Below are positions 33,301 through 43,869 of a stretch of DNA of 43,869 nt, in pieces (the stretch's first letter is position 1; the number at the start of each line of letters is the position of its first letter). Both the position numbers and the translations under genes were made by a program. Source of the stretch: Hepatocystis sp. ex Piliocolobus tephrosceles (taxonomy: Eukaryota; Apicomplexa; Aconoidasida; Haemosporida; Plasmodiidae). The notes beneath the pieces were generated by a model, which was not told the DNA's origin, did no database searches, and saw only the letters and a program-made list of their open reading frames with translations. Location of the stretch: the NCBI GenBank assembly GCA_902459845.2, contig CABPSV020000013.1, positions 1-43,869 on the forward strand, given 5' to 3'.

Positions 33301-34649
33301 AAATATAAAATAAAAAAATATTATGATAGTAATAAATGCATAAACAACGGGAAAAAAAAAAAAAAAAAATAGAAAATATAAAAAAATTATGATACTAGTA
33401 ATAAATACATAAATAACAGAAAAAAAAAAAGAAAAAAAAAGGATCAAATAATTACTTGTCTGCTTTATTTCATTTTTAAACTGTTTATACGTTTTTTTTT
33501 TTAATAAAAACGATCGTATATGTTTTAATCAACTCGTTTTTTTTTTTTTTTTTTTTTCCATTTTTTGCTTAACGACAAATATACATATCTATATAATTTA
33601 TAATTCTTATTTTTGTATATAAATCCACAAAACTGTATATATGTATGTATGAATATGTATATGCGCATACGCATATATAGATTATATGTAGACACATATA
33701 CAATTTTGCTTAATTTTTTTTTTTTTTTTAAATTACATGCATTTTTTTTTTTATACATGCTTACTAACGCTTATTATAAGAACAATGACTATTTTATTTT
33801 ATTTTTTTTGCATAAAAGTAAAAACATTTAAAATGTTTACTCATGAACAAACATAGATAAATAGATTTAACTACTATGTACAACAATAAATCATTATCTA
33901 CCAAAAATGGAATAATCTAAAATATCGAATAAAAGTTTTAAAAAAAAAAACGTACAAAATATATCACATTCGATTACCAAAAAAAAAAAAAAAAAATAAA
34001 TAAACATATAATATAATATAATATAATATATGATATAATTTTAATTCTTTAAATGTAAAAAGTTATAATAATTTGCATAAAAAACTATACATTTATTTTT
34101 ATATTTTTTTAAATATATAATTTTATAAAATTAGAACTGTTCATTCTTTTTATTCAAGAAAATCATAAAATATATGAGCCCATAAAAATATTAAACGACA
34201 TGTTCACTTGAGTTTCCATCTTGTATCTATTTAATAAAAAATATGTGTTTATACATATATATGTAAATAGGGTTCTTATTTTTTTTTTTTAAAAGCATAT
34301 ATACAAGCATATGTACGAGCGTAAATACTTAATAAAGTCGATACATATACATATATATATATGTATATTAACACTTTTTTAGTAAAATTTATTTTAAATT
34401 TTTAAAATTTTAAAATTTGTAAAAGTTAAAGTTAAAGAATAAAAAAAAAAAAAAAAAAGAGTGTACATATTTTATTATTAATATACAAACAATTGTAAAA
34501 AAAAAAAAAAGATATTTTAGTTTTGTCATTTTATGAATATATTTATGAATGTATATTCAAGAATACTAAATCTGCAAAATAGGTATATGTATGTATATAC
34601 GTACATAAATTGTTAATTAAAATGCATGTACACACATGAATACATACGA

Positions 34650-34694
<45 letters not shown>

Positions 34695-34887
34695 CAAAAT
34701 ATTTTTAATAGTTAAAAAAAAAAATAATTACTGTATAATATATTTGTCTTGGCAAATTTTAGATACTTAAAAAAAAAAAAAAAAAATTAAAAGCATATCG
34801 ATGTTTAAACATATATGCATATAAAAACATTTGGTTTTATATTTGATAATTCTTTATTTTATTTTATTTATTTTTTTTTATTTTATG
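33301..34887. other. Intergenic DNA between convergent genes
   Basis: Between the CacyBP-like gene (+) and the PEVKEP gene (-). About 33310-33440 contains an imperfect duplication (ttatgata..agtaataaa..gcataaa..aac) with poly-A runs. Poly-T at 33538-33557 and (TA)n at 34661-34684 are also present. A possible short terminal exon on the minus strand, 34226-34191 (reading IQDGNSSEHVV then stop, after a TTAAATAG acceptor), has no convincing partner exon, so it is not called. Confidence 0.55.
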
Positions 34888-35096
34888 TTAATATTTAAAT
34901 AGATCATTATTATTATCAGTACCAATTGTATAAGATGTATTATTTTCATTAGTTTCATTCGTTTCATTACTATAATTATTATGTTTTAATTTTTCTAATA
35001 TGTTGTTATTATCAGTGTCTTATATTTTTTTTCACCATGTTTGCTATTTTTATTTTTATCCGAAGTTTTGTTTTTTGGCTACTTCGCGTCGAGGAT
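34888..35096 (-). other. Possible true C-terminal exon of the PEVKEP protein
   Basis: Directly after the annotated stop, the minus strand reads like Plasmodium coding DNA: NNILEKLKHNNYSNETNETN, then ENNTSYTIGTDNNNDLFKY and TAA at 34888-34890. An intron from 35137 to 35019 (donor TCGA/GTAAAG, acceptor TATAAG/ACAC) joins in phase and would give a 786-residue protein that lacks the Lys tail. The acceptor lacks a T-rich tract, so alternatives are homopolymer frameshifts in the assembly or a decayed tail. Confidence 0.45.
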
Positions 35097-37367
35097 TTAT
35101 TTTTTTTTTTTTTTGCTCTTCTTTTTACTGTCTTTACTCGAACTATCAATAACTTCTTCAACATTTACTGATTGTTCAGTTTCCTGATCTGCTTTAACTT
35201 CTTCTTTAACTTCGGGCTTTTTTTTTGCGTTTTCTTTTTCCACCGATTCACTCTCATTTACAGTTTCTGGTTCTACAACCGTAGGTTCTACAGTTTCTGG
35301 TTCTTTTACTTCTGGTTCTTTTACTTCTGGTACTACTGCTTCTGGTTCTTTTACTTCAGGTACTACAGTTTCTGGTTCTTTTACTTCTGGTACTACTGCT
35401 TCTGGTTCTTTTACTTCTGGTTCTTTTACTTCTGGTTCTTTTACTTCTGGTTCTTTTACTTCTGGTTCTTTTATTTCTGGTTCTTTTACTTCTGGTTCTT
35501 TTACTTCTGGTTCTTTTACTTCTGGTTCTTTTACTTCTGGTACTACTGCTTCTGGTTCTTTTACTTCAGGTACTACAGTTTCTGGTTCTTTTACTTCTGG
35601 TACTACTGCTTCTGGTTCTTTTACTTCTGGTACTACTGCTTCTGGTTCTACAGTTTCTGGTTCTTTTACTTCTGGTACTACTGCTTCTGGTTCTTTTACT
35701 TCTGGTACTACTGCTTCTGGTTCTTTTACTTCTGGTACTACTGCTTCTGGTTCTTTTACTTCTGGTACTACTGCTTCTGGTTCTTTTACTTCTGGCACTA
35801 CAGTTTCTGGTTCTTTTACTTCTGGTTCTTTTGCTGTGGGTTCTCCCATTAACTCGCTTGTTTGATCATTTTGTACTACTTTATCCTTAACATTGTCATT
35901 ATTTTGGACTTTTACATTTATTTGTTCAGTCAGTATGTTGGTTATATTTTCTCTTACTTTATCTTCATCTATTTGTTGATTAATTTTTTCATTATTAATT
36001 TTTATATCGTTTAAATTGTTTATTTTTTTATCATCTTTTTTGTTATAACTTTCTTTTTTGTTGTTATATTTTATTTTATTATCTTGTTCATTATTTTCTA
36101 TTTTATTATTTAAATTATTAACATTTTTTATATTAATATTTCCTAACTCTTCATTATTATTTATTTTCAAATTTGTTTTATCATCGTATAGAATATTTGA
36201 TTTATTTTCTTCACTCTTAATATCAAGAGTTGTTATATTTGTTTTGTTAGTATTGTTTTTTTCCAAAATATTATCAATCACATTAACGGTCATATTATTT
36301 GTAACATTTTTTGTCATATTATCTGTCATATCTTCATTTAAATTAAATTTTGGTTTGAGTCCTATATTTACATTTGTAGCTCCATAAACAATATCATCAT
36401 TTTTGTCAACAATTTTATTATCTATTTGATCATTAATAGAAAAATTAATTTTTGTTTTAGAAGTTGTACTATCAGCTATTGAACACCGACTTAGTGTACT
36501 TTTTGAACTAATATTGCTACTACTACTCAATTCTTTGTTTGTTGTTGTTGTTTTTTTTTTTTTTTTTTTTTTTTTAACTTTTAATATTTTAACCATTTTT
36601 TCTCCATGTTTTGATTCTAAATATTTTTTTTTTTGTAAAAAATCAAGATCATTTGAATAATAATTAAGTAGATATTTAAAAGTAAATACATCTGGTACAA
36701 TTGTTTTATTTTCATCAATTATTTTTTCTTCTATATGTTCAGTTGATTTGGTTAATTTTTCAAAAGAAATAGGATTTGAAAAGACTTCATCAACATTAAA
36801 ATTTTCATCTGTTTTTAACATTTGATCTATTTCATTTTTATATACTTTTCTTTTTTCTTTATATATTAAACTAGCTATACTAATAATATCATCTTTTGTT
36901 ATTTTGTTATCAATAGATGGTAACATAGGTTCTAAACCTAATAAAGCTTCATTATACATTTTTTTTATTGAGTTTAAATAACCTTGTACATCTTTATCTT
37001 GATCATATCTTTTCAGTTCTTCATAAAAATCATCTACAGTTACACCAAACTTATCTAACACTTCTTTTTCTACTTCTTCAATTTTTTGTTTATAACCATT
37101 ACTTAATACTGCTTCTTCTATTTTACTTAAATCAGCACCAGCATTAGGTTTATTTTTTATAATTTGATAAATATTTTTCATTGTTTTAGATGTATTATTA
37201 AGTACTTTATATATCTCTAAACACATATGTCTTAATATTAATAATAAATTATCTTTTACAATTTTTTTCTTTTTCTTTAATAACTTTTCACCTGTTACAT
37301 ACCAAATGATTAAAAAACTGCCGATAAATAATCCAATCTCTAGGAACTTCGTCAACACCCTACCCAT
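35097..37367 (-). CDS. Membrane-anchored PEVKEP-repeat protein, function unknown
   Basis: 756-residue frame. A single hydrophobic segment near the start ([18 protein letters not shown], about 9-26) is followed by lysines, so it is probably a signal anchor or transmembrane helix. Residues about 30-260 are a well-mixed alpha-helical domain that I do not recognise (includes [20 protein letters not shown] and [20 protein letters not shown]). Then come a poly-Lys/Ser stretch, an Asn/Lys-rich linker, and about 507-695 a long [10 protein letters not shown] / PEVKEP repeat array. The frame ends in a Lys-rich tail ([14 protein letters not shown]). The stop falls at the end of the poly-A (Lys) run, and the next 200 bases still look coding in shifting frames, so the true C terminus may differ (see the tail feature). 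The repeat resembles other parasite charged-repeat proteins; no function is inferred. Confidence 0.85.
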   Translation of the reverse strand: MGRVLTKFLEIGLFIGSFLIIWYVTGEKLLKKKKKIVKDNLLLILRHMCLEIYKVLNNTSKTMKNIYQIIKNKPNAGADLSKIEEAVLSNGYKQKIEEVEKEVLDKFGVTVDDFYEELKRYDQDKDVQGYLNSIKKMYNEALLGLEPMLPSIDNKITKDDIISIASLIYKEKRKVYKNEIDQMLKTDENFNVDEVFSNPISFEKLTKSTEHIEEKIIDENKTIVPDVFTFKYLLNYYSNDLDFLQKKKYLESKHGEKMVKILKVKKKKKKKKTTTTNKELSSSSNISSKSTLSRCSIADSTTSKTKINFSINDQIDNKIVDKNDDIVYGATNVNIGLKPKFNLNEDMTDNMTKNVTNNMTVNVIDNILEKNNTNKTNITTLDIKSEENKSNILYDDKTNLKINNNEELGNINIKNVNNLNNKIENNEQDNKIKYNNKKESYNKKDDKKINNLNDIKINNEKINQQIDEDKVRENITNILTEQINVKVQNNDNVKDKVVQNDQTSELMGEPTAKEPEVKEPETVVPEVKEPEAVVPEVKEPEAVVPEVKEPEAVVPEVKEPEAVVPEVKEPETVEPEAVVPEVKEPEAVVPEVKEPETVVPEVKEPEAVVPEVKEPEVKEPEVKEPEVKEPEIKEPEVKEPEVKEPEVKEPEVKEPEAVVPEVKEPETVVPEVKEPEAVVPEVKEPEVKEPETVEPTVVEPETVNESESVEKENAKKKPEVKEEVKADQETEQSVNVEEVIDSSSKDSKKKSKKKKK
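35255..35845 (-). repeat. Coding minisatellite for PEVKEP/PEAVV repeats
   Basis: Tandem units of 15 bases (PEVKE) and 30 bases ([10 protein letters not shown]) on the minus strand, about 590 bases in all. The longest pure run of the short unit is in the middle (35400-35540), with mixed 30-base units on both sides. Copies are nearly identical at the DNA level, suggesting recent expansion. Confidence 0.9.
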
Positions 37368-37697
37368 TTTTATTTCTACTTCTTAAGCGAAAAAAAAAAA
37401 AAAAAAAAAAAAAAAATTGTTTATTTTTACTACACTATTTTAAAGCTCTTTTGTTAGGTAAATATTTGATTATTTTATGCCTATGCAGTTTTTTTTTGTT
37501 TGTTACGTTTTTGTTTGCTACGTTTTTGTTTGCTACGTTTTTGTTTGCTACGTTTTTGTTTACTACGTTTTTGTTTGCTACGTTTTTATTTTTTTTCTCC
37601 AATATGATGGTCTGGTAAAATATATTACGTGATTGTATTTATTTTAAAAATATATGAATTTATTAATTGTAACGTATACATTTCGAACAGACATATT
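37368..37697. repeat. Upstream of the PEVKEP gene, with a 15-bp repeat
   Basis: Poly-A run near 37390-37416, then about six copies of a 15-base unit gctacgtttttgttt at 37497-37588, ending about 100 bases before the next candidate gene. Presumed promoter area of the PEVKEP gene (minus strand). Confidence 0.75.
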
Positions 37698-37909
37698 ATG
37701 TTGCTAATAAAGTCGGAAGATTCGATAGGTAAAGTATATACATATATGCATATTTAAATTTACAAATTAATAAACATATTCATAAAATTAATATATATCT
37801 AAAACATACAATGCGTGAGTTGTAAAAATAAAAAAAAAGAAAAAAAGAAAAAAAAAAAACGCTTTTGCTATGAAACAAATATATATATATATATATATAT
37901 TTTTTTTTT

Positions 37910-37949
<40 letters not shown>

Positions 37950-38472
37950 TATAATGTTTATACTATGTATATAACTATACTAAATGTATATGTTTATGCA
38001 TAATACAAGCATAAAATGTTTACATATATAAATATATATACATATGTGCTTATTTGTATATATGTATATTTACAGGTTTAATATTACATAAAAATCTAAC
38101 AACAAAAAAATTTATCAACATTTTAATTTCTTTATCTTTTATTTATACAACTTCATTGTTTAAAAAAAAGTAAATCTACATTAAATTAAAAAAAAAAATG
38201 TATATATATATATATATATATATCGAAATAGTTTACTCAATTTGTTAATTTGTTCGTTCGTTAATTCGCTTATTCCTTTAAGCAAAATTATGCTGATATA
38301 TATATGTATATAAACGTGTATATGTTTTTTTAAATGTTTTATTTTTTTATATACAAATTTTTCATTTGCTATAATGCTATTCCAAAACTAGAAAAAAATA
38401 AAATAAAACATATATTTATGATTCCATATTTTTAATATATGTAATAACAATTTTAAAAATATAAAATATTTG

Positions 38473-38527
<55 letters not shown>

Positions 38528-38638
38528 CAATACGTATAAATTTTAACAGCTAAATTATTAGTAAATATTTCAGGCACTGATAATGAGATGTTGCGTTACA
38601 AGCAGGAAAACAACAAAGCACTATAAAATTATTTAAGT
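37698..38638 (+). CDS. Candidate small three-exon gene with one membrane span
   Basis: Possible exons: 37698-37728 (MLLIKSEDSI, donor GTAAAG), 38076-38169 after TTTACAG (GLILHKNLTTKKFINILISL then SFIYTTSLFKK, donor GTAAAT), and a third starting at 38564 after TATTTCAG. Exons 1 and 2 join perfectly in phase 1 and give a small protein with a hydrophobic helix. Exon 3 in the predicted phase stops after two residues; one base off, it reads TDNEMLRYKQENNKAL then stop, which looks more like protein. A miscounted A in the poly-A at the end of exon 2 could explain this. Not recognised; it may still be chance. Confidence 0.35.
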
Positions 38639-38844
38639 AAAAATAAAAGCGCTCTAATTGTGAATTACTCACTTGCGAGCATACATAAATATATACGCGT
38701 ATATATATATATATATAATGTAACATGTTAATAGTAAAATATATAGCATAAAAGCTACATTGTATATAAAAATTGATTTAATGTTTTTGCATTTTCAAAT
38801 AATTATGCCTACATGTATATATAGATTCGTGAAATTTTTTCAAC

Positions 38845-38890
<46 letters not shown>

Positions 38891-39390
38891 ATGCATGTAT
38901 ACGCGTATATATGTAAGAACATTTTATTTTTTTTGTTAATTTTTATAAATTTCCTAATCCCTTATTTATTTTATATAATACATTTAAAAAATAAAATTTA
39001 TAAAAAAAATTATAAATTTTAAAATATATACTTTTTAAACACATTTTATCAATAACTTTTTTTAAATAAAATATAAGTTACGTTGTTAATATTAATAAAA
39101 AAAAAAAAAAAAAAAACTGCTATATGTAAAAAACTTTTTTGTACACTTGTTAATGTAAGACTAAATGTAAAAACAAGTGAATATGTGAAAGTTACTAAGA
39201 TTAAGTCATATAAATCAAAAAAAAAAGAACTAAAAAAAATATTTGAAAGAAATTAAAAAAAAATAAATATAATATAATATATATATACAAAAACATAATA
39301 TATCAGGTAATGAAAAATTATCACGTGTTTTTTTTTTAACTGTAAGTTTTAAAAAAAAGTGTTACAAACAAATATTCCCTTGTAAATTTC

Positions 39391-39441
<51 letters not shown>

Positions 39442-39652
39442 GGTATATAATATAATGTATTGTACTGTTATGTATATTTATATATGTGAATTAAGATGTG
39501 ATCAAAAGAATAGTGTGTGTATGTATGTAAGTGTGTGTTATATGATAATTGTTTTAATTTTATTATTTTTTTTGCGTTTTTTTATTTCCTTTTGTCCATT
39601 TCTTCTACTGTTTCCATTTCCTCTTCATTTCTCATTTTAATAATTGAGTAAA

Positions 39653-39707
<55 letters not shown>

Positions 39708-39779
39708 CCTTTTTTTATATGCGTCTTATTTTACTAACATTGTTAATTGTGAGCAATATATGTTATTTAAAAATAACAA
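38639..39779. other. Intergenic DNA, low complexity
   Basis: (TA)n at 38701-38717 and 38851-38879, poly-A runs of about 21 at 39096-39116 and 48 at 39393-39440, (AT)n of about 45 bases at 39659-39702. The open frames at 39455-39640 and 39644-39901 are composition artefacts; the latter overlaps UBL5 on the opposite strand. Confidence 0.65.
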
Positions 39780-40151
39780 TTAGTTGTAATATAATTCTAA
39801 GCTCATGCCATCTTTTACTTCATAGTCTTGTAATGTTATGTGATCTTTGTATACTGTATACCATTTTTGTATCCTTATTTTATCTGCCCTTGTACCTATA
39901 AAAAAAAAAAATAAATAAAAAAAAAAATAAATAAAAAATGAACAACACACAAGTATGTATATATATATATATATGTGTAGGTTATTTTGTAATTATGTGT
40001 GAAGAATGATACTTTTTTCTTATATGATAGATATAACATGCTAACCTGTTTGAGCGGCAACGAGTTTTTTTAAATCACCTATCGTGTCATCCGGGTTACA
40101 TTTTACTCGAATTTTTTTACCCAACCTATCGTTTAATATAATTTCTATCAT
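39780..40151 (-). CDS. UBL5: Ubiquitin-like protein UBL5/Hub1, two exons
   Basis: 73-residue ubiquitin-fold protein, the exact length of human UBL5 and yeast Hub1. Exon 1 is 40151-40046 (35 codons plus one base, donor GTTAGC); exon 2 is 39895-39780 (acceptor ATAG). The sequence starts [20 protein letters not shown] and continues [16 protein letters not shown]; exon 2 gives [20 protein letters not shown] and ends GMSLELYYN. It has no C-terminal Gly-Gly, consistent with a modifier that binds non-covalently. In yeast and animals Hub1/UBL5 binds HIND motifs of spliceosomal proteins such as Snu66 and affects 5' splice-site choice. Whole-length match, so identity is secure. Confidence 0.97.
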
Positions 40152-40544
40152 TTTATTTTTATTTTTTATATATGTTATAAAAAAAAAATGTTGTTTTTTT
40201 TAAATTAAAATTCGAAATATATTTATCCTAAATATAAACACATTTAAAAATATGTGCGATAATGTACATATATATACATATTTATATATATATATATATA
40301 TAATTATATTTTTTCTAGCAAAAAGGCGTAAACACTAATTTTTTTTTAACTTGTACAATTCAATTATATATACATAATTTAATTTCTTAGTTACTCTTAC
40401 TTATTATTAAAAAAAAAAATGCTTTCTTTATTTTATTTTATTTTATCTATTTTTTTTTCGCTTGTCACAACAATTTTATTCGTTTAAAAAAATAAAAAAT
40501 GAATTAAATATGAATAGCAGTGTTATTGTGTCCACGTTTCTTGC

Positions 40545-40581
<37 letters not shown>

Positions 40582-41823
40582 GTTCCTTAATAGTGATTAT
40601 TTTTTTTTAAAAAAGTAAATATAAAACAAAATTTTTATTTTTTTTGCAACTCTTGAAGATTTATTTCATCTGAATAAACGATATCATGTATATGCATATG
40701 TAAGCGGTATATATAACACTGACTTGTACATATTTAAATAACGAATAGGATTACGACCACGTCCTTTCACTTAACGCAATGTTATATTTATAGTAAATTT
40801 TTTAGCAATTTTGTTTTGTTTTAAATATAGTAAATTTTTTAGAAATATTCTTTTATATCTTAATTTTTTATCATCGTTTTTTTAATGAAACGGTAAAAAA
40901 ATAACAAAAGAAGAGAAGATGTGTTTTTTATTTTTCTTTTTTTTAATTTTTTTTTTTTTTTTCTCTTGTTTAATATATTTTTACTTAAAAAAAAAAGTAT
41001 AAATCGTTTAAACTTTTAAAAAAAATATTAAAAGTATTGTTCAATTACTTTGTATATATGACCGACCTTTTTTTGCTTACATATATATTATTTTTTATAA
41101 CTATTAATTTAAGTTTTTTTTTTTTTTGTTGACTCACCAATTTTTTTTTCCTTTTTTTTACATATTCATGTATATATAATGCGTTAACAATTAATTACGA
41201 AAAAAAAAAAATATAAGTAGCAAATTAAACATAAAAAAAAAAAAAAAAAAAATGTAAAAAAACGTAAAAATCGTAATTTATGAAAAATTGGATGTACAAG
41301 AATAAATATCTGATTAAACATATCTTTAAATAATAATATTTACATATTTTATGTAGGTATATATACTTTTTTAATTCTTAGTCGATTTTGTTTTTTTTTT
41401 CTTAAAAAATGTAAGGTTAATAAATGATTTAAAAAATTACTATTTGAAATGAGAAGAAAAAATTGTCTAAAAATATTAAGAGATATTTTTTAATATTTTA
41501 ATCCGTAATTTTGTTTTTTATACATGTTTTTATATTCAGACGAAATCATTTGCTATGCTATAGCATAAAAAAACACTAAAATTCATTTAATTTTACAATA
41601 TTTTGTATATATGTATGCACATATCTATGTGTTATCTGTTAATATGTGTTGATATATTCGAAATGTTATAAATTATCAAATCACATATGATTAAGTACTA
41701 GTTTATTATTTTTTTTTTTTTTTTTAAGCTTGTTTTTATTAATAAATATCTTGCTACATGCCCTATGTAGACATACATGTTAATATAAATGTTAGCATGT
41801 GTAAAATATGCATAAATATGAAT

Positions 41824-41860
<37 letters not shown>

Positions 41861-42145
41861 TATGTGTAAACAAAAAGGCATTGACGATCAAAAAACATCT
41901 GCATAAAAAACGTACTTAAAAATAAATATGAACATAAGTTTGAACATATATACTACTTATTTGTACATATGTTTATTTATGCATTTGTAAATATAAGCAA
42001 CTACATATAAATATTATTATGCTGTCGCACATATATGTAAAAATAATAAATTTCCAGCATTCGTTTTTTTTTCTTTTTATGTACGAGTCATGTTTTTTTT
42101 TTTTTTTTTTTTTTTTTTCACATATAAAAAATATGTATAACGCTT
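40152..42145. other. Intergenic DNA, about 2 kb, no convincing gene
   Basis: Upstream of UBL5 (-) and downstream of the TMEM205-like gene (-). Poly-A at 40547-40578, poly-T at 42092-42118, (TA)n at 40284-40301 and 41827-41858, and a 14-bp perfect palindrome tatgctatagcata near 41556. A more complex island at 40650-40780 is discussed as a finding; I cannot assign it to a gene. Confidence 0.6.
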
Positions 42146-42764
42146 TTATGTAAAAATATATGGTGTTAATCCAAAAAATGAAAGATACAACGCAATTATT
42201 GATAAACCATGATATATATGGAATTCCCTTTTATTCTTTTTAATATCTGCAATTATTGTTTCGCTTTTTTTATTTGTAATTAAATTATTATATAACTCTT
42301 CTTTCTTTACTTTTATGCTAATTAATTTTTTATGTAAATATAAATTATTTAATAAAGAGGCTAACATAACAACTGTTGAACTAATTCTTAATTGTAAATT
42401 ACCGTAGGCTAATTTAACTGTAACTAATAATAAAATACTTGAAAATAAAGTGGATAAGCTAAAAAAATAACTAAAATCTTCATTTCTTTTAAGGAAAGTA
42501 GGTTCATTTTTTTGTATCTCTTCTAATTGTTTTTTTGCTTCTTCTGCATTCTCTGGAGATGGAATTTTTTTCATTCTACTAATGCCTCTTAATAAGCCAA
42601 TTTCAGAAAAAACTGTAAACCAAAGAGTGGAACCGAATAAGTACCCCCAACTTACATTTAGTAATGGTCTAAGGACATGGGCATTTTTTAAAAGTATTTT
42701 TGGGAAAAAAGATAGTATTAAACTTGATATTCCTACGAAAAAAAAAAAAAAAAAAAAAAAAAAA

Positions 42765-42795
<31 letters not shown>

Positions 42796-43106
42796 GGAAT
42801 ATTATACAAGTAATTAAGTATGTAAGTGAGCACATCGAAAACAATGAACATTAATTATAATGATCATACTCGTATGTAATATTGTTTGTATGTAAAACGT
42901 AAAAAATAAAGCCATGTACAATCATGTAGATATACATATATATATATATATATATATCCAACGTTTATCTCCCCTATTGTTATTACATTATAACATTTTT
43001 AAATACTTATTAATTATTTTTTATTTTTATGTTGTTTTGTTATTTGTTTAATTTTCTCACCTGCAATATTGGTTACGCATTTAAAATGGCTTAAACAGTT
43101 ACCCAT
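42146..43106 (-). CDS. Four-span TMEM205-like membrane protein with acylated N terminus, two exons
   Basis: 210 residues from exon 1, 43106-43061 (15 codons plus one base, donor GTGAGA), and exon 2, 42732-42146 (acceptor CGTAG after a poly-T tract); phases match. Exon 1 reads MGNCLSHFKCVTNIA: Gly2 with Cys4 is the classic N-myristoylation plus palmitoylation signal. Exon 2 begins with a hydrophobic segment (ISSLILSFFPKILL), then LLNVSWGYLFGSTLWFTVFS, resembling the first span of TMEM205/DUF4149 proteins, a hydrophilic loop (KKIPSPENAEEAKKQLEEIQ), two spans (FSYFFSLSTLFSSILLLVTV; LRISSTVVMLASLLNNLYL) and a last span near the C terminus (GLSIIALYLSFFGLTPYIF). Length fits TMEM205 (about 189). 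The TMEM205 link is by pattern only; a conserved Plasmodium membrane protein is the safe minimum. Confidence 0.8.
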
Positions 43107-43869
43107 TTTATTTTTCCTTTTTTAGCAATATATTATTTGAATAGATATATATATATATATATCTCTTATTATATAGTTATATAAATATATAGTTATATTT
43201 GTATTATATATATACTTCAATTTGTTAGTATTAATAAAAATAGTATAAGTAAAACTTTATTTTATTTATTTTATTATTTTTTTTTTTTTGTGATAGTTTA
43301 TTTTAAAAGCAACACAAAAAAAAAATAAAATAATAATAAAACTATTAATGCTATGTAATAAAAAAAAATAAAAAAATTGTTTAAAACAATCTATAAAAAA
43401 TTTATGTTTATTTATATATACAAATATATAATTTAAAAGAAAAATACTCCTAAAAAAAAAAAAAATAAAAAATAAAATATAATAGATTTATTATTTTTAT
43501 TTCTTATAACTTTTTTCTTTGTAAGGTAAAAATGATATTAGCAAATATACATTTATATGTTTTTTTTTTTTTTTTTTTTTAATTTTATAGTAGTAAAATT
43601 TTCAAGTATTACATAGTGTTTTATTTATTTTATCTTATTTATATTGTAAAGAAGATGATAAGTTACCTTTATTTCTTCTTTTTTTATTTTTTCTGTTTTT
43701 ATTTTTTTATTTTTTCATTTAGATATTTTTTTTTTTTTTAAAGTATTTAATTAGTTTCTTTCTTTTTTTTTTAATTTATTTATTTATTCATTTGTTTATA
43801 TATGCATTCATGTATTTATTTATTTATATATGCATTCATGTATTTATTTATTTATATATGCATTCATGT
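43107..43869. other. Upstream DNA of the TMEM205-like gene to the window end
   Basis: Low-complexity AT DNA with poly-T (43561-43580), short (TA)n, and at 43795-43869 almost three copies of a 28-base unit containing tatgcattcatg, running off the window end. No gene seen. Confidence 0.65.

Noticed and set aside
34191..34226. Possible minus-strand terminal exon reading IQDGNSSEHVV then stop
   Set aside because: Good acceptor but no partner exon with matching phase found nearby; too short to support alone.
35172..35852. 226-residue plus-strand frame rich in Phe/Trp/Tyr
   Set aside because: Reverse complement of the PEVKEP repeat array; the minus-strand protein with its TM anchor and mixed domain is the real one.
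40741..40790. tRNA-like fragment (ggtcgtaatcc on the minus strand)
   Set aside because: No acceptor stem or anticodon arm can be folded around it; the T-loop consensus is not met.
1..43869. CRISPR arrays, insertion sequences, phage or other bacterial mobile systems
   Set aside because: The window is eukaryotic; the tandem arrays have no spacers and no transposase or integrase genes are seen.

Overview
The window is nuclear DNA from a malaria parasite (Plasmodium). The sequence is extremely AT-rich, with poly-A/poly-T runs of 20 to 70 bases, (TA)n microsatellites, asparagine- and lysine-rich proteins, short AT-rich GT..AG introns, and several proteins that are clearly Plasmodium in type. I cannot fix the species. 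The very high AT content argues against P. vivax or P. knowlesi. From memory, the P. falciparum genes for PDE-beta and the 2-oxoglutarate dehydrogenase E2 both lie on chromosome 13, which would fit a syntenic block here; I could not check this.

Layout, left to right. Positions 1-1385 are upstream DNA. 1386-7070 (+) is a nine-exon cyclic-nucleotide phosphodiesterase with six membrane spans, best matched to PDE-beta. 7981-10399 (-) is a DHHC palmitoyltransferase with at least ten small exons; its first exon is not resolved. 11047-21126 (+) is an intronless giant of 3359 residues that I recognise as a THADA/Trm732-like (DUF2428) protein. 21579-22305 (-) is a three-exon, 78-residue zinc-finger protein of the ZNF706/At2g23090 type. 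23745-25727 (-) is a kleisin (Rad21/Rec8-like). 27802-28828 (+) is a four-exon RRM protein resembling the RRM half of cyclophilin E. 29523-31224 (-) is the mitochondrial dihydrolipoamide succinyltransferase (three exons). An assembly gap of 100 N lies at 31789-31888. 32608-33300 (+) is a CacyBP/SIP-like CS-domain protein. 34888-37367 (-) is a membrane-anchored protein with a long PEVKEP repeat. 39780-40151 (-) is the ubiquitin-like splicing modifier UBL5/Hub1 (two exons). 42146-43106 (-) is a four-span TMEM205-like protein whose short first exon supplies a myristoylation/palmitoylation start.

There is no operon logic, and the genes serve separate house-keeping and signalling roles: cGMP signalling (PDE), protein acylation (DHHC, with the TMEM205-like protein as a possible kind of substrate), tRNA modification (THADA-like), chromosome cohesion (kleisin), splicing (the RRM protein and UBL5) and the TCA cycle (E2). 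Intergenic DNA is dominated by homopolymers, microsatellites and several distinct minisatellites. A few short segments of unusually complex sequence may be unannotated small genes or exons (26520-26678, 27030-27176, 37698-38638, 40650-40780); these are flagged with low confidence.
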